The notes: generated by a model from the letters alone, not told the origin. Numbered from the stretch's first letter, positions 49,948 to 59,386 are shown. The stretch: DNA of 64,000 nucleotides from Natronoglomus mannanivorans (GCA_025517485.1 JAOPKB010000001.1:310001-374000); one strand, 5' to 3'. Program-made: numbers and translations.

Positions 49948-50595
49948 TCACGAGGACAGGGACGGAAACGCGAACGACGACGGACCCAGAAACCGACGCG
50001 CGGCCAGCACTGTCCAGCCGCCGAACAACACCGCTGCGACCATCTCCGGAACCGCGAACCACGCCATCGGTCGCGTCGCAGTCGTCGTCACGTACAGGAT
50101 CCAGGCCACCCACGTGAGAACGTGTGCGATGCCGGCTCCGACCGTCACCAATCCCCACGTCCGATCGCCAGCGTGGACGGCTCCCGCCCCCAGAATCCAG
50201 TTCGAAACCGGAGCCAGTCCGAAAAACGCCAGCGCCGCCGGCGCGTGTAACTCCGTCTCGAGGTACCACGCGGTGTGCTCGAGGAAGAAGACCCCGACGA
50301 AGAACATCCCGACGATTGCGAGGCCGTAACAGACGGTCCCGGCGCGTTCGAGAGTGTTGCGAGCACCGACCCAGAGCCGCCAGACGAACGGGACACCGAG
50401 GAGTCCGCCGACGACGAGACCGCCGTTGAACAGCCAGAAGGTGGCGGCGTCGGGACGGCCCATATCGGACAGCGCCCGATCGGACCAGGTGAACGTCTCC
50501 GGTGGGGCGACGAGCGTCGCCAGCAGAATCGCCCCCAGCGTCACGATCGGTGTCGCAATCCCGAACCCGGCCGCGATACGGCGTTTATCAGCCAT
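49948..50595 (-). CDS. DUF998-like membrane protein
   Basis: A 215-residue protein with six hydrophobic segments (~8-30, 50-70, 85-108, 118-135, 145-165, 175-195). The typical DUF998 sequence SDRALSDMGRPDAATFWLFN lies between the first two. The ATG at 50595 gives a standard N-terminus (MADKRRIAAGFGIATPIV); the frame continues upstream but would need non-membrane Arg-rich residues. Function unknown. Confidence 0.82.
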   Translation of the reverse strand: MADKRRIAAGFGIATPIVTLGAILLATLVAPPETFTWSDRALSDMGRPDAATFWLFNGGLVVGGLLGVPFVWRLWVGARNTLERAGTVCYGLAIVGMFFVGVFFLEHTAWYLETELHAPAALAFFGLAPVSNWILGAGAVHAGDRTWGLVTVGAGIAHVLTWVAWILYVTTTATRPMAWFAVPEMVAAVLFGGWTVLAARRFLGPSSFAFPSLSS

Positions 50596-50713
50596 ACCGG
50601 TGCTGGTGGCTGGTGAGCCATCAACGTTCCTGTCAGGTGTCGTTTCGAGACCAACTCGAGCAGCGCCGTCCCAGCGTCCGACTGACGATCGCGGTCCGAA
50701 GGTGAGAGCCCCG

Positions 50714-52165
50714 CTACGGGGCCACCACTCCACTCGCCGATACTGAACCGGCGACTGCGCCCAACGAGAGGCCGGGAGCCGTGACCGACTGCGTCGCGTT
50801 TTCGTCTCGAGTGTCGGTGACGGAGAGACGGATGTCAGTTTTCGTCTCCGTCTCCATATCTGGATCTCCGTCCGCCGTCGCCTCCACCGATGCGGCCTCG
50901 ACGAACGCCTCGGGGCCACCCACCAGCGCCACCGTGCGTTCGTCCGGAGTTGCGGTCGTGAACGCGTACTCGTCTGCATACCACGTCGTATTCGACACAT
51001 CCGAGTCGTTCGAATCCGCCGCAGAGACGTTCGAGTCGTCCACCGTCGAGACAGTGCCCTCGCTCGAGTCAGCCCGCGCGTCCAGATACGAGGCCAACGC
51101 GGTCACGTACGTCGACGCGTTCGCCGAGTCCTCGAACCGAACCGACCAGACGTGGCCGTCGGGCGATTCGTCGTCGCTGGCGACTCGAAGCTGCCGGTCG
51201 TAGGCCCAGCCGCTCGCGGCGTCGGTACTCGTCTCCGTCGAGAGTTGCGTCTCGAGGACGAGTCGAACGACGAACTCTCCCATCGTCTCCTGTCGGATCT
51301 CCTCCCAGCTTCCGTTGTCGTCCTCGGACGTGAGCGTCGCCTCGAAGGGCTCGAGAACTGGTTCTCCCTCCCCGTGGAGCACCTGCCGCATCGTCACCGG
51401 CGGCTCCTCGTAGACCTTCCAGTGGTCGTCCGGATCGGCTGCGACCGAGTCGATGTACTGACCACCGTAGTAATAGGGGCCCCACACCAGTTTCGTCCCG
51501 GCCGACGCGTTCGGGTAGAGGCGCTCGAGAACCTCGATTTCGGGGTCGATAGCGAGACCGTGGCGCTCGGTGTAAACCGACGAGCCGTAGACGGCACCAC
51601 CCTCGAGCATGCTCGTGATAACGAGTTCGGCGTCTCTGGTCGACCGATGATCGTCGGGAATCTCGGTTCGGACCTGCTGGGGGACACGCTGCTGGAACTG
51701 GGCCGCGTGGACCAGTTCGTGGACGAGTACCTGTTCGATTTCAGCCGGTGAAGACTCCTCGGCGGGGGCGACGTAGACCGCGGAAAACGGACTCGCTGCA
51801 CCGCCGACCGTGAGTTCGCCGCCGACGTCTGCACTGTCGGGGAACGGCATCCCGACGACGGCGTCGAAACTCGAGGGGTCGCGAACGCCGGTCCCGCCGG
51901 CCGCCAGCGAGTCGTCGACGTAGACGACCGGCGGGTCGATAGCGACGCCGAGCATCGCTTCGGTGCGCTCGAGCGTCTCGTCGCCATCGATCGGGAGTGA
52001 GCCGCTTCGGATCTCGAGGCCGTTACCGGCGTCGTCGCTTTCGGGCTCACCACCGTTGGCTGCCGGAGCCGAGTCCGCGACAGGAGCGCCACAGCCTGCG
52101 AGAACGACGGCGACTGCGAGGACCAGTGCAGGGATGGAGACGGACGCGGGCACCGATCGGTTCAT
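50714..52165 (-). CDS. Lipoprotein with zinc-metalloprotease-like HExxH motif
   Basis: A 483-residue exported lipoprotein. A Sec signal ends in lipobox LAGC (Cys25). An acidic linker follows (~27-60), then a domain with VHELVHAAQF, i.e. His149-Glu150-x-x-His153, the HExxH of gluzincin-type proteases. A downstream GGAVYGSSVYTERHG (~184-198) could supply a further ligand. The C-terminal ~200 residues are acidic and beta-rich. Likely anchored on the cell surface. Related haloarchaeal proteins are labelled Hvo_1808-like surface proteins (recalled). Proteolytic activity is inferred only from the motif. Confidence 0.78.
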   Translation of the reverse strand: MNRSVPASVSIPALVLAVAVVLAGCGAPVADSAPAANGGEPESDDAGNGLEIRSGSLPIDGDETLERTEAMLGVAIDPPVVYVDDSLAAGGTGVRDPSSFDAVVGMPFPDSADVGGELTVGGAASPFSAVYVAPAEESSPAEIEQVLVHELVHAAQFQQRVPQQVRTEIPDDHRSTRDAELVITSMLEGGAVYGSSVYTERHGLAIDPEIEVLERLYPNASAGTKLVWGPYYYGGQYIDSVAADPDDHWKVYEEPPVTMRQVLHGEGEPVLEPFEATLTSEDDNGSWEEIRQETMGEFVVRLVLETQLSTETSTDAASGWAYDRQLRVASDDESPDGHVWSVRFEDSANASTYVTALASYLDARADSSEGTVSTVDDSNVSAADSNDSDVSNTTWYADEYAFTTATPDERTVALVGGPEAFVEAASVEATADGDPDMETETKTDIRLSVTDTRDENATQSVTAPGLSLGAVAGSVSASGVVAP

Positions 52166-52314
52166 GGAGGCTCTCGAGAGGGTATCCCGATAAACGTATC
52201 GGAATTCCAATCAGTCTGGGTCGAACGAACACGTTTCGAGACTGAAGACGACGGAGCGGCGAGGAGTCGAAGGTCGAGAGCGTAAAGAGAACGTGAGTGG
52301 GACGAACCGCGACG

Positions 52315-53448
52315 CTACGAACTGCGCTGTTCGGCGGGGAACCACGCGAGTTCGTGGTCGGCGGTCACCCGAACGGCGACGCGTTCGTCGAGGTCGATCT
52401 GATCCGAGTGATTGTGCATGCACTCGATGACGTCGCCGTCGTCGAGTTCGACGCGGTAGAGGACGGTTGGGCCGAGATAGCGCCGGTAGACGACCGTGCC
52501 GTCGGTCTCTGCGCCGGTCGCCGGGTAGGCGGTGACGTCGTCGGGGCGGACGAGGAGGTCGATCCGGGTTCCGTCGTACTCCTCGGCGAGACCGTTGACG
52601 TCGTCGCGAAGGACGCGACCGAGTGCGGTACCGACGTGGTCGCCGTGGACTCGGCCCGACAGGAAACTCGCGTGCCCGAGGAAGCCGGCGACGAATCGCG
52701 ATTCGGGTTGCTGAAAGACACGCTCGGGAGCGTCGATCTGTTCGATGTCGCCCTCGTTCATCACCGCGACGCGGTCGGAGATCGAGAGCGCCTCCTCCTG
52801 GTCGTGGGTGACGGAGACGGCGGTGACGCCGGCTTCTTTGATGATCCGTCGGACCTCCTCGCGCATCTCCACACGGAGGTCGACGTCGAGGTTCGAGAAC
52901 GGCTCGTCGAGCAACAGCATCTCCGGTTCGGGCGCGAGCGAACGAGCCAGCGCGACCCGCTGTTGCTGGCCCCCCGAGAGTTCGTCGGGGTAGTCGTCGG
53001 CGTGGGCCGCGAGCCCGACCAGTTCGAGCATCTCGTCGACACGAGCCTCGCGGTCGGGTTCCGGCCACTCACGCAGGCCGAAGGCGACGTTCTCGCCCGC
53101 GGTCAGGTGCGGGAAGAGTGCGAACTCCTGAAAGACGACGCCGACGCCGCGTCGCTCGGGTGGCACGAAACTCCCGTTGCCGGCGACCGAGGTTCCTTCG
53201 AGGGCGATTTCTCCTCCGTCGGGGCGCTCGAGGCCGGCGATGAGTCGGAGCGTCGTGGTCTTTCCACAGCCGGATGGACCGAGGAGCGTGAGAATCTCAC
53301 CGTCGCGGACCGAAAGCGAGAGCTCGGGAATGACCCGTTCGCTCCCGTAGTGTTTCGCGACGTCGTCGAGTTCGAGGACGACGTTAGACTGAGTCGTCTC
53401 CTGGACTGTATCATCGGCCGTCGTGGTGAGAAGTTCGCCCTTCGACAT
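52315..53448 (-). CDS. ABC transporter ATP-binding protein (iron/spermidine-type, FbpC/PotA-like)
   Basis: A 377-residue ATPase. Walker A GPSGCGKTT (~57-65), Q-loop FQEFALFPHL, signature LSGGQQQR (~149-156), Walker B LLLDEPFSNLD (~169-179) and H-loop VTHDQEEA. The C-terminal ~120 residues form a TOBE-like regulatory domain (LLVRPDDVTAYP, YLGPTVLYRVEL). The family energises Fe3+, sulfate, maltose or spermidine uptake. The promoter carries a DtxR-like palindrome, pointing to iron. No permease or binding protein is adjacent, so the partners are elsewhere. Confidence 0.9.
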   Translation of the reverse strand: MSKGELLTTTADDTVQETTQSNVVLELDDVAKHYGSERVIPELSLSVRDGEILTLLGPSGCGKTTTLRLIAGLERPDGGEIALEGTSVAGNGSFVPPERRGVGVVFQEFALFPHLTAGENVAFGLREWPEPDREARVDEMLELVGLAAHADDYPDELSGGQQQRVALARSLAPEPEMLLLDEPFSNLDVDLRVEMREEVRRIIKEAGVTAVSVTHDQEEALSISDRVAVMNEGDIEQIDAPERVFQQPESRFVAGFLGHASFLSGRVHGDHVGTALGRVLRDDVNGLAEEYDGTRIDLLVRPDDVTAYPATGAETDGTVVYRRYLGPTVLYRVELDDGDVIECMHNHSDQIDLDERVAVRVTADHELAWFPAEQRSS

Positions 53449-53482
53449 CGTCGATCCTCGCGTGTACCGGCGGTTCTATTTG

Positions 53483-53500
53483 TTTTAGGTGTGCCTAAAA
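53483..53500. promoter_or_regulatory. DtxR/IdeR-like iron box in the ABC ATPase promoter
   Basis: TTTTAGG-N4-CCTAAAA is a perfect 7-bp inverted repeat. It overlaps the minus-strand TATA region (TATTTTAGG) about 35-52 nt upstream of the start at 53448. TTAGG/CCTAA half-sites are typical of DtxR-family metalloregulators (SirR/Idr in haloarchaea). Confidence 0.65.
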
Positions 53501-53564
53501 TACTTATAGCTGCCGGTTTCGAATTCGCGAGCGAAAGAGCCGGCTTTCGTCCGGAGTCGACGAC

Positions 53565-54032
53565 TCAGAGTTCGACGCCGCTCGGGATCAGACTGTGCTG
53601 ACGGAGGAGGTTCCCCTCGTCGTCGTAGACGAGGAACGTGCGCTTGTCGTAGGTGACGAACTCCTCGCCGTCCAGCGAGATCGTCACTTCGTAGCGACCG
53701 TCGTCGGACGAACGCTCGCCGTAGCCACGGGCCGCACGAATGAACTTCAACACGTCCTCGGCGTCCTCGTTGAGTTCGAGAACGAAGTCACCGGTGATTC
53801 GGTTCGTGACGCTGACCACACCCGTCGTGTCGTCCCCGATCGAACCCTGCAGTCGGAGCGAGGCGTCGGTTTCCCCAGCCTCGAGGATCTCTCCGTCCGG
53901 GCCGGTAAGGCGCTCGCGAAGCATTGTCGCTGGACCGGTAAAGTCGATGGCTACCGACGGTTTGCGGGACTCTTCGCCGGTGTCGACCCAGTCGATGTTG
54001 CTGACGTCTAGCGTGAAGTGCTCGCGCCTCAT
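53565..54032 (-). CDS. Haloarchaeal hypothetical protein (DUF5793-like)
   Basis: A 155-residue acidic, beta-rich cytoplasmic protein beginning MRREHFTLDVSNIDWVDTG and containing DGRYEVTISLDGEEFVTY near ~112-129. It resembles a conserved haloarchaeal family I recall as DUF5793, unverified. No known catalytic motif. It sits between the ABC ATPase and the pilB gene as a monocistron on the minus strand. Confidence 0.7.
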   Translation of the reverse strand: MRREHFTLDVSNIDWVDTGEESRKPSVAIDFTGPATMLRERLTGPDGEILEAGETDASLRLQGSIGDDTTGVVSVTNRITGDFVLELNEDAEDVLKFIRAARGYGERSSDDGRYEVTISLDGEEFVTYDKRTFLVYDDEGNLLRQHSLIPSGVEL

Positions 54033-54154
54033 TACGTACCTCTTACTTGGGCCTCGCGTGGTATGAACGTAACGCCCGAGGAAGTCTGGATATCTTCCGC
54101 TGACCGGGACGACGGTTCACCGTTCGTCACATTCTTTCTTCTCTCGACGATCGA

Positions 54155-54189
54155 CGGTCGGCGGTCGGCGGTCGGCGGTCGGCGGTCAG
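54155..54189. repeat. Heptanucleotide repeat CGGTCGG x5
   Basis: Five tandem heptamers (the last one CGGTCAG) lie in the 274-bp gap before the second pilB gene. The period of 7 cannot keep a reading frame. Confidence 0.85.
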
Positions 54190-54306
54190 CGCTCGAATCG
54201 ACACCACAGCAGTCGACCGAATCGGCCATCCGATTTAAGACGGTTCAGTGCCGATACCTGCCAGATACGCTTCGTTACCGGCGTTCACGCCCGACTCTAC
54301 GCATCG

Positions 54307-56271
54307 ATGGCATCCCACAACGAACCACGGACGGACGACGACGAGACGGTCGACGAGCACGGCGACTCGAGCGTCGTTTCGGGTGTGCCGAGGGCTCCGG
54401 TGACGAATTCTCACTCGAGTCGAGCCGAACACGACGAGACCACCGAAGAACGTGAACACGACGAGACCACTGACGAGACCGCCGAAACGACCCTCGAGCG
54501 CGTCGAACGGATCGCCCGGCGCGTGATCGACCTCCTCTCGGGTTCGCAGATCGACCTCGAGAACTACGACCCGGACGCTCACGGCTCGCTGTTCGCGTTC
54601 GACGAACGGTCCTCGAAGCGCGCCTCCGAGACGGAGACGGGGACGGGGACGGGGACGGGGACGGGGACGAAGACGGAGCTGGTCGACCGTTACTGGGTCG
54701 ACGCACCGTTTTCGTACATCGAGATCGTGTACGACCCCGACCGCCACCGCCACGAGTACCACACCGTCGAACCCGCGTTACGCGAGGACGAACGCGTCCT
54801 CCTCGAGACGCTGTTCGCCGACATTCGCGATCCGCTGTTGTACCGGGACCAGACGACCGACGACGTCGAAACGCTGCTGGTCGAGACGATCCACGAGCAC
54901 CTCGAGCGCTACGGCGCCGAGATCGACATGGCGACGTTCTACCGGTTGCTGTACTACGTTCACCGTGATTTTCGGGGGTACGGACGCCTCGAGCCGGTCA
55001 TGCACGACCCCCACGTCGAGGACATCTCCTGTGACGGCTACGATCTGCCGATTTTCGTCTACCACGACACCTACACCGACATCCAGACGAACGTCTCCTT
55101 CGCGAAGGCAGATCTCGATCGGTTCGTCGTCCGACTGGCCCAACACTCCGGCCGGCACATCTCCATCGGCGATCCGATGGTCGAGACGACGCTGTCGGAC
55201 GGCTCGCGCGCCGAACTCGCCCTCGGCGAGGAGGTCACCCCTCGGGGCTCCGCGTTCACCGTTCGAAAGTACGCCGACGACCCCTTCACACCCGTCGACC
55301 TGCTGAACTACGGCACCTTCAGCGTCGACCAGCTGGCCACCCTCTGGCTGGCGATCGAGCACAACAAGAGCCTCGTCTTCGCCGGCGGCACGGCCTCTGG
55401 AAAGACCACCAGTATGAACGCGATCTCGATGTTCATCCCGCCGCGGTCGAAGGTGTTGACCATCGAGGACACGCGCGAACTCCAGTTGTACCACGACAAC
55501 TGGCTCTCCTCGGTGACCAGAGAACGCGTCCACGAGGGAACCGACGTCACCATGTACGACCTCCTCCGCTCGGCGCTGCGCCACCGCCCCGAGTACATCG
55601 TCGTCGGCGAGGTCCGCGGCGAGGAGGCGATGACGCTGTTCCAGGCGATGAACACCGGTCACACGACCTACTCCACGATGCACGCCGATTCGGTGCAGAC
55701 GGCGATCAATCGCTTGGAGAACGAACCGATCAACGTCCCACGGTCGATGGTCCAGAGCCTCGACATCCTCTCGGTCCAGACGCTGACCCGTCTCGACGAC
55801 GAACGTGTCCGCCGCAATCAGGTCATCGCCGAGATCGAAGGCGTCGACAGCCGAACGGGCGAACTCGACTACTCGACGGCCTACGAGTGGGATTCCGAGT
55901 CCGACACCTTCGAGACGACCGGCAGCCACGTCCTCCAGGAGATTCGCGACGAACGCGGCTGGAGCCAAGACGAGTTGCTCACGGAACTCGAGAACCGACG
56001 GGCGTTCCTCGAGTACGTTCAGGAGCGGGGGATCGACGACTACCGGCGGTTCACCGCGCTGGTCAACGAGTACTACGCGGACGACACAGCTGTACTCGAG
56101 CTGATCGCTGAGAGCGACGAGAGCGACGAGAGCGGCGACGCCGACAGTGACTCGAGAGACGACGAGTCCGGATCGGCGTCGACCGAAGATCGAACGGGAA
56201 CGAGTAGAACTGCAGGGACGGACACTGGGCCGCCCACCAACCCAGACTCTAACCCACTCGAGTTCGACTGA
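54307..56271 (+). CDS. Type IV pilus/secretion ATPase (PilB/TadA-type), second locus
   Basis: A 654-residue ATPase. The N-terminal ~125 residues are acidic and disordered, with a (GT)n stretch (~111-120) from five ACGGGG hexamers at 54637-54666. The motor has Walker A GGTASGKTT (360-368), Asp box TIEDTRELQL (~385-394), Walker B EYIVVGEVRG (~429-438) and His box TTYSTMHA (~453-460). The C-terminal ~70 residues are Ser/Asp/Glu-rich. It shares one base (TGATG) with the PilC-type gene downstream, so the two are translationally coupled. No pilin gene follows. Confidence 0.9.
   Translation: MASHNEPRTDDDETVDEHGDSSVVSGVPRAPVTNSHSSRAEHDETTEEREHDETTDETAETTLERVERIARRVIDLLSGSQIDLENYDPDAHGSLFAFDERSSKRASETETGTGTGTGTGTKTELVDRYWVDAPFSYIEIVYDPDRHRHEYHTVEPALREDERVLLETLFADIRDPLLYRDQTTDDVETLLVETIHEHLERYGAEIDMATFYRLLYYVHRDFRGYGRLEPVMHDPHVEDISCDGYDLPIFVYHDTYTDIQTNVSFAKADLDRFVVRLAQHSGRHISIGDPMVETTLSDGSRAELALGEEVTPRGSAFTVRKYADDPFTPVDLLNYGTFSVDQLATLWLAIEHNKSLVFAGGTASGKTTSMNAISMFIPPRSKVLTIEDTRELQLYHDNWLSSVTRERVHEGTDVTMYDLLRSALRHRPEYIVVGEVRGEEAMTLFQAMNTGHTTYSTMHADSVQTAINRLENEPINVPRSMVQSLDILSVQTLTRLDDERVRRNQVIAEIEGVDSRTGELDYSTAYEWDSESDTFETTGSHVLQEIRDERGWSQDELLTELENRRAFLEYVQERGIDDYRRFTALVNEYYADDTAVLELIAESDESDESGDADSDSRDDESGSASTEDRTGTSRTAGTDTGPPTNPDSNPLEFD
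54637..54666 (+). repeat. Coding hexanucleotide repeat ACGGGG x5
   Basis: Five perfect hexamers encode Thr-Gly pairs in the disordered N-terminus of the second PilB-type ATPase. Confidence 0.9.
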
Positions 56272-58379
56272 TGTCACCGACGACCGTTCTTCCGTTGCTG
56301 TTCGTCCTCGCACTAGTCGTTCCCGTCGCGCTCGCCAGATACCACGACGGCGTCGACCGCGTCCTCACTCGTGCGGCGATCGGCATCTTCGGCGACTACG
56401 TCGACGAGTTTCGGAGCGAACATCCCGACCGACAGGCTGCACTCCGGGCCGCCCACGTCCCTCGAACCTACCGAGAGTACGGCTCGAAGACGTTGCTCTC
56501 CGCGGGGCTGTTCGCCGTCGGTGGCAGCGTGCTCGGGATCTACGTCATCTGGCTGGCGCTCGCGCTCCTCGCGATCGATCCAGAAACCATGCGCGAGGCG
56601 CTGCCGAGCGCACTCGAATTCCTCGCGAACCTCGGTGGCGTCCCCACGTTGTCGCCCCTCGAGTTGGCCGTCCTGCTGTTCTGTTCAGGCCTCACCCTCG
56701 GCGTCGCGACCGGGGCCGGTACCTACTGGCTCCGCTGGTGGTACCCCTCTCACGTCGCGAGCAACCGGGCGCGCCGGATCGAGGCGACGCTTCCGGGGAC
56801 CGTGGCGTTCGTCTACGCCCTCTCGCGCAGCGGCATGGAGTTCCCCCGGATCGTCCGCATCGTCGCCGCCAACAGCGACACCTACGGGACGGCCGCCGCG
56901 GAGTTCGACGTCGCCGTCCGGAACATGGACACCTTCGGGATGGACGTCGTCACCGCCGTCCAGACGATGGGGCGGCGAACCGCGAGCCCCCAGTTCCGCG
57001 AGTTCTCCGAGAACCTCGTGAGCGTCCTCCAGAGCGGGCACAGCCTGTCGACGTTCCTCGAGCGCCAGTACCACGACTATCAGGAGGACGCCGAATCACA
57101 GCAAGAGAGCATGCTCGACCTGCTGGCGACGCTCGCGGAGGCCTACGTGACGGTGCTCGTCGCCGGGCCGCTGTTCCTGATCACCATCCTCGTCGTCATC
57201 GGGTTCTCGATCGGCGATACCCTCGAACCGCTCCGGGCGCTCGTCTACGTGATCCTCCCGCTGGGCAACCTCGCGTTCGTGATCTACCTCAGTACGGTCA
57301 CCGACGCGATCGATCCCGGGCGGGCGGACGTCGAGCAGTCGACGACCGAGGCCGAGACCGAGAGACGGATGTCGTCGGTCCTCGAGACGGCGGGAACGGC
57401 CCAGACCGATGGCGGCGTCGGCTCCGCTCGTGGCTCGTCGGCTCGGGCTCACAACATCGAGCGCGTCCGACTCTACCGTCGAGTGCGCTCGATCCGCGAA
57501 CGGATCGCCACGCCGGTGGAGACGATCCTCGAGCATCCGACGTGGCTGTTCGGGCTCACGATACCGCTCGCGCTGGGCGCCGTGCTCTGGCGGATTCGCG
57601 AGACAGCCGGAGACGGGAGTCTCGAACTCGCGGCCGTCGACGATACGATCGCGCTCGCGACGTTGTTCGTGCTCGCGACGTTCGCACTCGTCTACGAGGT
57701 TCACCGCTATCGCGTCGACGCGATCGAAGCCGCCGTGCCGGACCTGCTGGACCGCCTCGCCAGTGTCAACGAGGCCGGCATGCCGCTCGTCAGCGCGATC
57801 GATCACGTCCGCGGTTCGGATCTGGGCGCCCTCGACGCCGAACTCGATCGCCTCTGGGCCGACATGCAGTGGGGGGCCGACCTCGAGACCGCCCTTCACC
57901 GGTTCGGGTCCCGCGTCCGAACGCAGACGACTGCCCGTGTGGTGACGTTGCTCTCGGCGGCGATGAACGCCAGCGGCAACCTCTCGACGGTGTTGCGGAT
58001 CGCCGCTCGGCAGGCGAGTGCCGACCGGCGACTCCAGCGCGAGCGCAAACAGGGGATGCTCGAGTACATGGTGGTCGTCTACGTCTCGTTTCTGGTCTTC
58101 CTCTTCATCGTCGCCGTGCTCTCGGCGTACCTCCTGCCGAACATGCCGACGGAGTCGGTCGGGACGGAGATGGGCGCGATGGGCGATGCCGGCGGGTTCG
58201 GCGGCGTCGGCGAGGTCGACGCGGCGACCTACACGCTGTTGTTCTACCACGCGACGCTCGTTCAGGGAGTTATGTCCGGGTTCATCGCCGGTCAGTTGAG
58301 CACCGGCGACGTGAAGGCGGGGGCGAAACACGCCGCCGTCATGGTCGCCGTCGCCATCCTCCTCTTTGCGGTCATCTGA
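56271..58379 (+). CDS. PilC/TadC-type pilus platform membrane protein, second locus
   Basis: A 702-residue polytopic membrane protein with two T2SSF-like domains. Hydrophobic clusters lie at ~1-20, 75-155, 285-345, 430-480 and 595-700; the cytoplasmic helical bundles are at ~170-285 and ~485-590 (ATLPGTVAFVYALSRSGMEF, AAVPDLLDRLASVNEAGMPL). Start codon overlaps the ATPase stop by one base. Together they form a second pilus motor/platform pair, paralogous to 9898-13553. Confidence 0.9.
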   Translation: MSPTTVLPLLFVLALVVPVALARYHDGVDRVLTRAAIGIFGDYVDEFRSEHPDRQAALRAAHVPRTYREYGSKTLLSAGLFAVGGSVLGIYVIWLALALLAIDPETMREALPSALEFLANLGGVPTLSPLELAVLLFCSGLTLGVATGAGTYWLRWWYPSHVASNRARRIEATLPGTVAFVYALSRSGMEFPRIVRIVAANSDTYGTAAAEFDVAVRNMDTFGMDVVTAVQTMGRRTASPQFREFSENLVSVLQSGHSLSTFLERQYHDYQEDAESQQESMLDLLATLAEAYVTVLVAGPLFLITILVVIGFSIGDTLEPLRALVYVILPLGNLAFVIYLSTVTDAIDPGRADVEQSTTEAETERRMSSVLETAGTAQTDGGVGSARGSSARAHNIERVRLYRRVRSIRERIATPVETILEHPTWLFGLTIPLALGAVLWRIRETAGDGSLELAAVDDTIALATLFVLATFALVYEVHRYRVDAIEAAVPDLLDRLASVNEAGMPLVSAIDHVRGSDLGALDAELDRLWADMQWGADLETALHRFGSRVRTQTTARVVTLLSAAMNASGNLSTVLRIAARQASADRRLQRERKQGMLEYMVVVYVSFLVFLFIVAVLSAYLLPNMPTESVGTEMGAMGDAGGFGGVGEVDAATYTLLFYHATLVQGVMSGFIAGQLSTGDVKAGAKHAAVMVAVAILLFAVI

Positions 58380-58505
58380 GGCGTGTCTCGACCGACGACA
58401 CTCACTGCTCTCTTTGACGGACCATCACCTGGCGGAGACACTCTGGGAGGGAGCGTCTAACCGTTTTTGTCCTGAGCGTCGTGGAACGTCTCGAGAGGAC
58501 TCAGA

Positions 58506-59348
58506 ATGCTCACTTCGACACAGCCGGAGACGGGACAGCTCATGGGATCGCTCCCGTACGTGAAAGTCGGTGACGGCCCGAAGACGCTGCTCGTGATTCC
58601 GGGACTCGGTGACACGATGTTCGACGGATCGTACGGACGAGTCGGCGCCTGGCTCGCGAGGCGGACGTGGCGTCGATACGGTGAGACCTACACCGTCTAC
58701 GTCGTCAGCCGCCCGCGCGGACTCGCCGACGGACGAACCATCCGCGGCATGGCCGCCGACTACGCCCGCGTGCTCGAGAACCGACTCGAGTCCGCCTCGG
58801 TCCTCGGCATCTCCATGGGCGGACTGATCGCACAGGAACTCGCCTTCGGACGCCCCGATCTGGTCGACCGCCTCGTCGTCGCCGTCTCGGGCTGTCGACT
58901 CTCGGAGGAGGGGGCGCGGATCGTGAAACGGCTCCAATGGTACGCCCTCGAGCGCGACTGGACCGAGATCCGCGCCACGTTGTTCGAGGAGATGTACACT
59001 GGTCGGAAGCAGCGGGTGTTTCCGACGCTCGCCAGATCGGCCGGTCGTGTCCGGCCGCCGAACCCTGCCGATCCCGAGGACGTCCTCGTCTCGATCGACG
59101 CGGTCCTCGAGTACGACGGCACCGACCACCTCGGCGAGATCGAGCCACGAACGCTGGTCATCGGCGGCACCGACGACCCCTTCTTCCCGGAGGAAATCCT
59201 GCGTGAAACCCACGAACGGTTGCCCGACGCCCAGCTCGCGATGTTCCGGGACGCCCGTCACGGCGCCTTCCTCGAGCGAAAGGAGGGGTTCGACAACTGG
59301 GTCCTGCAGTTCCTCGAGGGAGAGGAAGTTCGGATCAGCCAGCGGTGA
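58506..59348 (+). CDS. Alpha/beta-hydrolase
   Basis: A 280-residue hydrolase fold protein. The oxyanion/entry strand is VIPGLGDTMFDG (~30-41), the nucleophile elbow is GISMGG with Ser at ~102, the acid Asp is in GGTDDPFF (~222-229), and the catalytic His is in ARHGAFL (~254). The triad is complete. Substrate unknown (esterase, lipase or C-C hydrolase type). It lies after the pilC gene with a ~125 bp gap and upstream of the four-operator region. Confidence 0.85.
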   Translation: MLTSTQPETGQLMGSLPYVKVGDGPKTLLVIPGLGDTMFDGSYGRVGAWLARRTWRRYGETYTVYVVSRPRGLADGRTIRGMAADYARVLENRLESASVLGISMGGLIAQELAFGRPDLVDRLVVAVSGCRLSEEGARIVKRLQWYALERDWTEIRATLFEEMYTGRKQRVFPTLARSAGRVRPPNPADPEDVLVSIDAVLEYDGTDHLGEIEPRTLVIGGTDDPFFPEEILRETHERLPDAQLAMFRDARHGAFLERKEGFDNWVLQFLEGEEVRISQR

Positions 59349-59386
59349 GCGGTGACGGCTCGAGTTCCCGTCTCGTGGCCCCTGGA

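Noticed and set aside
51152..51751. Plus-strand frame opposite the lipoprotein gene
   Set aside because: Out-of-phase mirror frame without promoter; the minus strand has a lipobox and HExxH.
54778..56313. Long minus-strand open frame (511 codons) opposite the second pilB gene
   Set aside because: It mirrors the GC-rich codon phase of the real gene; the plus strand has complete Walker A/B and His boxes.
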